From contig PKXB01000223.1 of NCBI GenBank assembly GCA_003133345.1, positions 5,181-13,176 of the forward strand: a stretch of DNA of 7,996 bases, in the 5' to 3' direction. Position numbers and translations under genes: made by a program. The first letter of the stretch is position 1. The number at the start of each line of letters is the position of its first letter. Positions 5,839 through 7,996 of the stretch are shown one piece after another. This DNA comes from Hyphomicrobiales bacterium (lineage in GTDB: Bacteria > Pseudomonadota > Alphaproteobacteria > Rhizobiales > Xanthobacteraceae). The notes below the pieces were generated by a model. That model saw only the letters and a program-made list of their open reading frames with translations, made no database searches and was not told the origin of the DNA.

Positions 5839-6809
5839 CCAAACCTTGCGCGGTCGTGCGGCGCGGCAAAGTCGAGTTGCGGACCGACCGGCACGATGCC
5901 GGTCGGGTTCACCTGGCGCTGGCTGAAATAATAATGCCGTTTGATCTGCGCCAGGCTGACGGTCTCGGCCACGCCCGGCACCTGATAGAGATCGCGCACG
6001 TAATTCGACAGGTTCGGATATTCGGTGATGTGCCGCCAGTTGCATTTGAAATGCGAATAATAGACCGCGTCGAAACGGATCAGCGTCGGGAACAGCCGCC
6101 AGTCGGCCTCGGTGATGGTATTGCCGACCAGATAGCGGTGCTGCGACAGCATCTGCTCGATCTCGTCGAACGTGTCGAACACGTTGCGGAACGCCGCTTC
6201 GTAGACCGCCTGCGCGGTGGCGAAACCGGCGCGATAGACGCCGTTGTTGATGTTGGGATAGACCAGATCGTTGATGCAGTCGATCTCGGGCCGCAATTTT
6301 TCCGGATAATAGTCGGTGTGAATATTGGTAAACGCATTGAACGCCGAATTGAGCATGCGGATGATTTCCGGCGACTCGTTGTTGACAATCGTCTTGCGCT
6401 TCTTGTCCCACAGCACCGGCACGCTGACGCGGCCCGAATAGCGCGGATCGGCCAGCACATAGAGTTCCGACAATTTGCTTTTGCCGTTGACGTCGTCGCC
6501 GGTCGAGCCCTCTTGCCTGTTGAAGGTCCAGCCGTCCTTGAGCATGTCGGGCGAGACGACCGACAACGAGACGACGTTCTCGAGCCCCTTGAGCTTGCGG
6601 AAGATGACGGTGCGGTGCGCCCACGGGCAGGCGAGCGAAACATAAAGGTGATAGCGGCCGGACTCGGCGGCAAAGCCGCCTTCGCCGGACGGTCCGGCGC
6701 TGCCGTCGGGGGTGACCCAATTGCGGAAGCGGGGGATCGGCCGGATGAATTGGCCGTCCTTGGTGCGCGAAACGTCGTCCTGCCAAACGCCGTCAACCAG
6801 CATTCCCAT
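5835..6809 (-). CDS. Glutathionyl-hydroquinone reductase (Xi-class glutathione transferase, YqjG-like)
   Basis: This 324-residue cytoplasmic enzyme closely resembles Escherichia coli YqjG along its whole length. Family members reduce glutathionyl-hydroquinones to hydroquinones and free glutathione. The N-terminal thioredoxin-like domain carries SLACPWAHR at 58-66 with the catalytic Cys61, then VPVLWDKK at 130-137 and NNESPEIIRM at 143-152 for the glutathione gamma-glutamyl group. The helical C-terminal domain has NNGVYRAGFAT (188-198), HRYLVGN (224-230) and LIRFDAVYYSHFKCN (243-257). It ends with the family's NPTGI (301-305) and terminal RFG. The start at 6809 (MGMLVDGVW) matches YqjG and follows GGAGG by 8 bases; an in-frame GTG at 6824 is less likely. 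The stop shares CTAG (5835-5838) with the convergent regulator gene. The physiological quinone is unknown. Confidence 0.94.
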   Translation of the reverse strand: MGMLVDGVWQDDVSRTKDGQFIRPIPRFRNWVTPDGSAGPSGEGGFAAESGRYHLYVSLACPWAHRTVIFRKLKGLENVVSLSVVSPDMLKDGWTFNRQEGSTGDDVNGKSKLSELYVLADPRYSGRVSVPVLWDKKRKTIVNNESPEIIRMLNSAFNAFTNIHTDYYPEKLRPEIDCINDLVYPNINNGVYRAGFATAQAVYEAAFRNVFDTFDEIEQMLSQHRYLVGNTITEADWRLFPTLIRFDAVYYSHFKCNWRHITEYPNLSNYVRDLYQVPGVAETVSLAQIKRHYYFSQRQVNPTGIVPVGPQLDFAAPHDRARFG

Positions 6810-6908
6810 GCCGATAACCTCCACCTTTGTTGCTATTCATCTAGGCAATAAAGGCGCAAAACGCCACCGCGATGGACCAGAATCAACCCAAATGTTAATC
6901 GGCACAAG
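6810..6908. promoter_or_regulatory. Divergent promoter region of the hydroquinone reductase and GNAT genes
   Basis: This 99-base region separates two divergent genes and is more AT-rich than the coding sequence. It must hold their promoters, but I cannot pick out a good -35/-10 pair on either strand. It contains only the reductase Shine-Dalgarno and a weak 4-bp hairpin at 6853-6865. No clear regulator site is visible. Confidence 0.4.
6818..6822 (-). promoter_or_regulatory. Shine-Dalgarno GGAGG deciding the hydroquinone reductase start
   Basis: Read on the minus strand, GGAGG is followed by an 8-base spacer and ATG at 6809. The next in-frame ATG, at 6803, would have a 14-base spacer, and the in-frame GTG at 6824 would lie upstream of the site. 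This supports the start at 6809. Confidence 0.7.
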
Positions 6909-7418
6909 ATGAGCGAACTTGCACTGACAATCCTGCCGGAAACGGCCGACGACGCGCTGGCGGTCGAGCGACTGCATGAGCGCACCTTCGGCCCTGGCCG
7001 TTATGCGCGCAGCGCCTATCGCATTCGCGAGAGCCGCGGGCATGTGCTCGACCTGTCGTTCACCGCGCGCATCGGCACGCTGCTGGTCGGCTCGGTGTGG
7101 CTGACGCCGATCTGCATCGGCGAGACGCCAGCGCTGCTGCTGGGGCCGCTCACGGTCGAACCGCCGTTTCGCGAGCACGGCGTCGGCAGCGCGCTGATCG
7201 AGCGCGCGCTCAAGCACGCCAAGGCCGCGGGCCACACATTGGTGGTGCTGGTCGGCGACGAGCCGTTTTACGGCAAGTCCGGCTTCAAGCGCATCCCGAA
7301 GGGCCAGGTGAAGATGCCGGGTCCGGTCGATCCGGCGCGATTGCTGGTGGCAGAACTCAAAATCGGTGCCTTCGAAGGCGTGTCGGGGATGATTAGGCCG
7401 GATTGGGAAAAAGTTTAA
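6909..7418 (+). CDS. GNAT family N-acetyltransferase (YhbS-like)
   Basis: This 169-residue protein has the length and motif order of the GNAT superfamily, which transfers acetyl from acetyl-CoA to an amine. The strand before the cofactor site is LLLGPLTVEPPFR (76-88). The acetyl-CoA pyrophosphate loop is RxxGxGS (Arg88, Gly91, Gly93), followed by the helix SALIERALKHAKAAG. The segment LVVLVGDEPFYGKSGFKRI (111-129) is typical of YhbS-like members, whose substrates are mostly unknown. No signal peptide or membrane segment is seen. The ATG at 6909 lacks a good Shine-Dalgarno, but the first beta strand begins at once after it and no better start is near. The stop TAA (7416-7418) interlocks with the convergent gene's stop within TTAA. 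Confidence 0.88.
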   Translation: MSELALTILPETADDALAVERLHERTFGPGRYARSAYRIRESRGHVLDLSFTARIGTLLVGSVWLTPICIGETPALLLGPLTVEPPFREHGVGSALIERALKHAKAAGHTLVVLVGDEPFYGKSGFKRIPKGQVKMPGPVDPARLLVAELKIGAFEGVSGMIRPDWEKV

Positions 7419-7996
7419 CGGCCCTCACGAGCCCATGTGGCGGCGAGAGAGCCGACCAGCAGCAATAGCCCGATCAGTCCGGCGAAGATCGGCAGCACGC
7501 CGATGCCGCGCACCACGCTGAGGTCGCGCATCTTCAGGCCGATCCAGTCCTCGCCCTTGAACGTGGTCGAGGTGCGAACCGGCACCACGCGCGGCACGTC
7601 GAGCGTTGTGCCGTCCGCCAGCCGCCGCGCGTCGCCGCCGGTGGCGCTGGTGAGCGCGCGCAGCACCTCGGTGGTGGACGTCACTTGCGCGAATTCGCGC
7701 GGATTGGCCGGCCCCACATTGGCGAGCGCGGTGAGCTTGCCGTCGGTCGCGCGCCACAGCCCGAGTTCGTTGGCGGTGACCGCGGCGCGCCAGACGCCCG
7801 GCTCGACCGGCTGTAAAGTGAGCGTGCGAGCGGCGCCGGTCGGCGAGGTGAGCGTCACTTCGTTGACGCTGTCGGCCATGGTCTGGCGCTGCACGGTGAT
7901 ATCGTGGCCCTTGACGATCAGGCGCAGCGCTTCCTCTTCCAGTTCCGGCTGCTTCATCAGCCAATGCGACAGCCGCCGCAGCAGATCGAGATGCGG
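7415..7996 (-). CDS. C-terminal part of a membrane protein, probably of the large GATase-like (COG5426) type
   Basis: The frame is open to the window edge, so only the last 193 residues are visible and the start lies outside. The segment begins in a basic, helical region (LRRLSHWLMKQPELEEEALRL), continues into a beta-rich domain of about 100 residues (for example VTLTSPTGAARTLTL and GVWRAAVTANELGLWRATDG), and includes VGPANPREFAQV. It ends in one hydrophobic membrane segment, about 20 residues, followed by AATWAREGR. From memory this pattern matches the C terminus of large alphaproteobacterial membrane proteins with a glutamine-amidotransferase-like domain, often encoded beside MoxR/DUF58 genes. 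Neither that domain nor those neighbours is in view. The internal ATG at 7957 is not a likely start because the homology-like sequence continues upstream. The stop shares TTAA with the GNAT gene. Confidence 0.75.
   Translation of the reverse strand, partial: PHLDLLRRLSHWLMKQPELEEEALRLIVKGHDITVQRQTMADSVNEVTLTSPTGAARTLTLQPVEPGVWRAAVTANELGLWRATDGKLTALANVGPANPREFAQVTSTTEVLRALTSATGGDARRLADGTTLDVPRVVPVRTSTTFKGEDWIGLKMRDLSVVRGIGVLPIFAGLIGLLLLVGSLAATWAREGR

Noticed and set aside
5527..6786. A 419-codon minus-strand frame overlapping the regulator and hydroquinone reductase genes
   Set aside because: It is a different frame of the same strand as the reductase, which has full-length similarity to YqjG; the alternative translation is Arg-rich and has no motifs.
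5856..6851. A 331-codon plus-strand frame opposite the hydroquinone reductase
   Set aside because: It is the complement of a clear gene and its composition is that of a shadow frame.
6893..6911. Six-codon leader frame (ATG at 6893, TGA at 6911-6913) overlapping the GNAT start
   Set aside because: It has no ribosome binding site and no attenuator-like structure; such short overlapping frames are common by chance.

Overview
This is a GC-rich (roughly two thirds G+C), densely packed chromosomal segment. The gene content points to an alphaproteobacterium of the Hyphomicrobiales, near Bradyrhizobium, Rhodopseudomonas or Pseudolabrys. The main clues are a ferritin-like/VIT1 fusion protein of the MbfA type, a tail-anchored hypothetical protein that looks typical of that order, and GC-rich REP-like palindromes of a kind common in these genomes. 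I see no phage, transposase, CRISPR array, tRNA or rRNA gene. The region reads as ordinary housekeeping and accessory chromosome, not as a mobile island.

Layout. (1) 1-2647: the window opens on the edge of a REP-like repeat. A minus-strand isocitrate/isopropylmalate-type dehydrogenase follows, divergent from a plus-strand hydroxypyruvate isomerase family gene and a tail-anchored hypothetical gene. (2) 2644-4653: two minus-strand genes, a metallophosphoesterase and the iron-export protein MbfA, separated by a paired REP-like repeat. (3) 4744-5838: divergent from mbfA are a Nudix hydrolase and a Crp/Fnr-type regulator whose reading frame is broken by one extra base. (4) 5835-6809: a minus-strand glutathionyl-hydroquinone reductase. 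(5) 6909-7418: a plus-strand GNAT acetyltransferase. (6) 7415-7996: the C-terminal part of a minus-strand membrane protein that runs off the window.

Functional links. The dehydrogenase and the isomerase face each other across a 92-base promoter region and both families handle small 2-hydroxy/2-oxo acids, so a shared pathway is plausible but unproven. MbfA, the hydroquinone reductase and the Nudix enzyme all fit metal, redox or metabolite-damage handling, but nothing in the sequence shows that they are co-regulated.

The most distinctive points are these. All three convergent gene pairs end in the same geometry, a 4-base palindrome (CTAG, CTAG, TTAA) that carries both stop codons. The Crp/Fnr gene has a clean +1 frameshift. 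The dehydrogenase has Phe where its family normally has a catalytic Tyr. The Nudix box lacks its last Gly. I found no convincing new multi-gene system.
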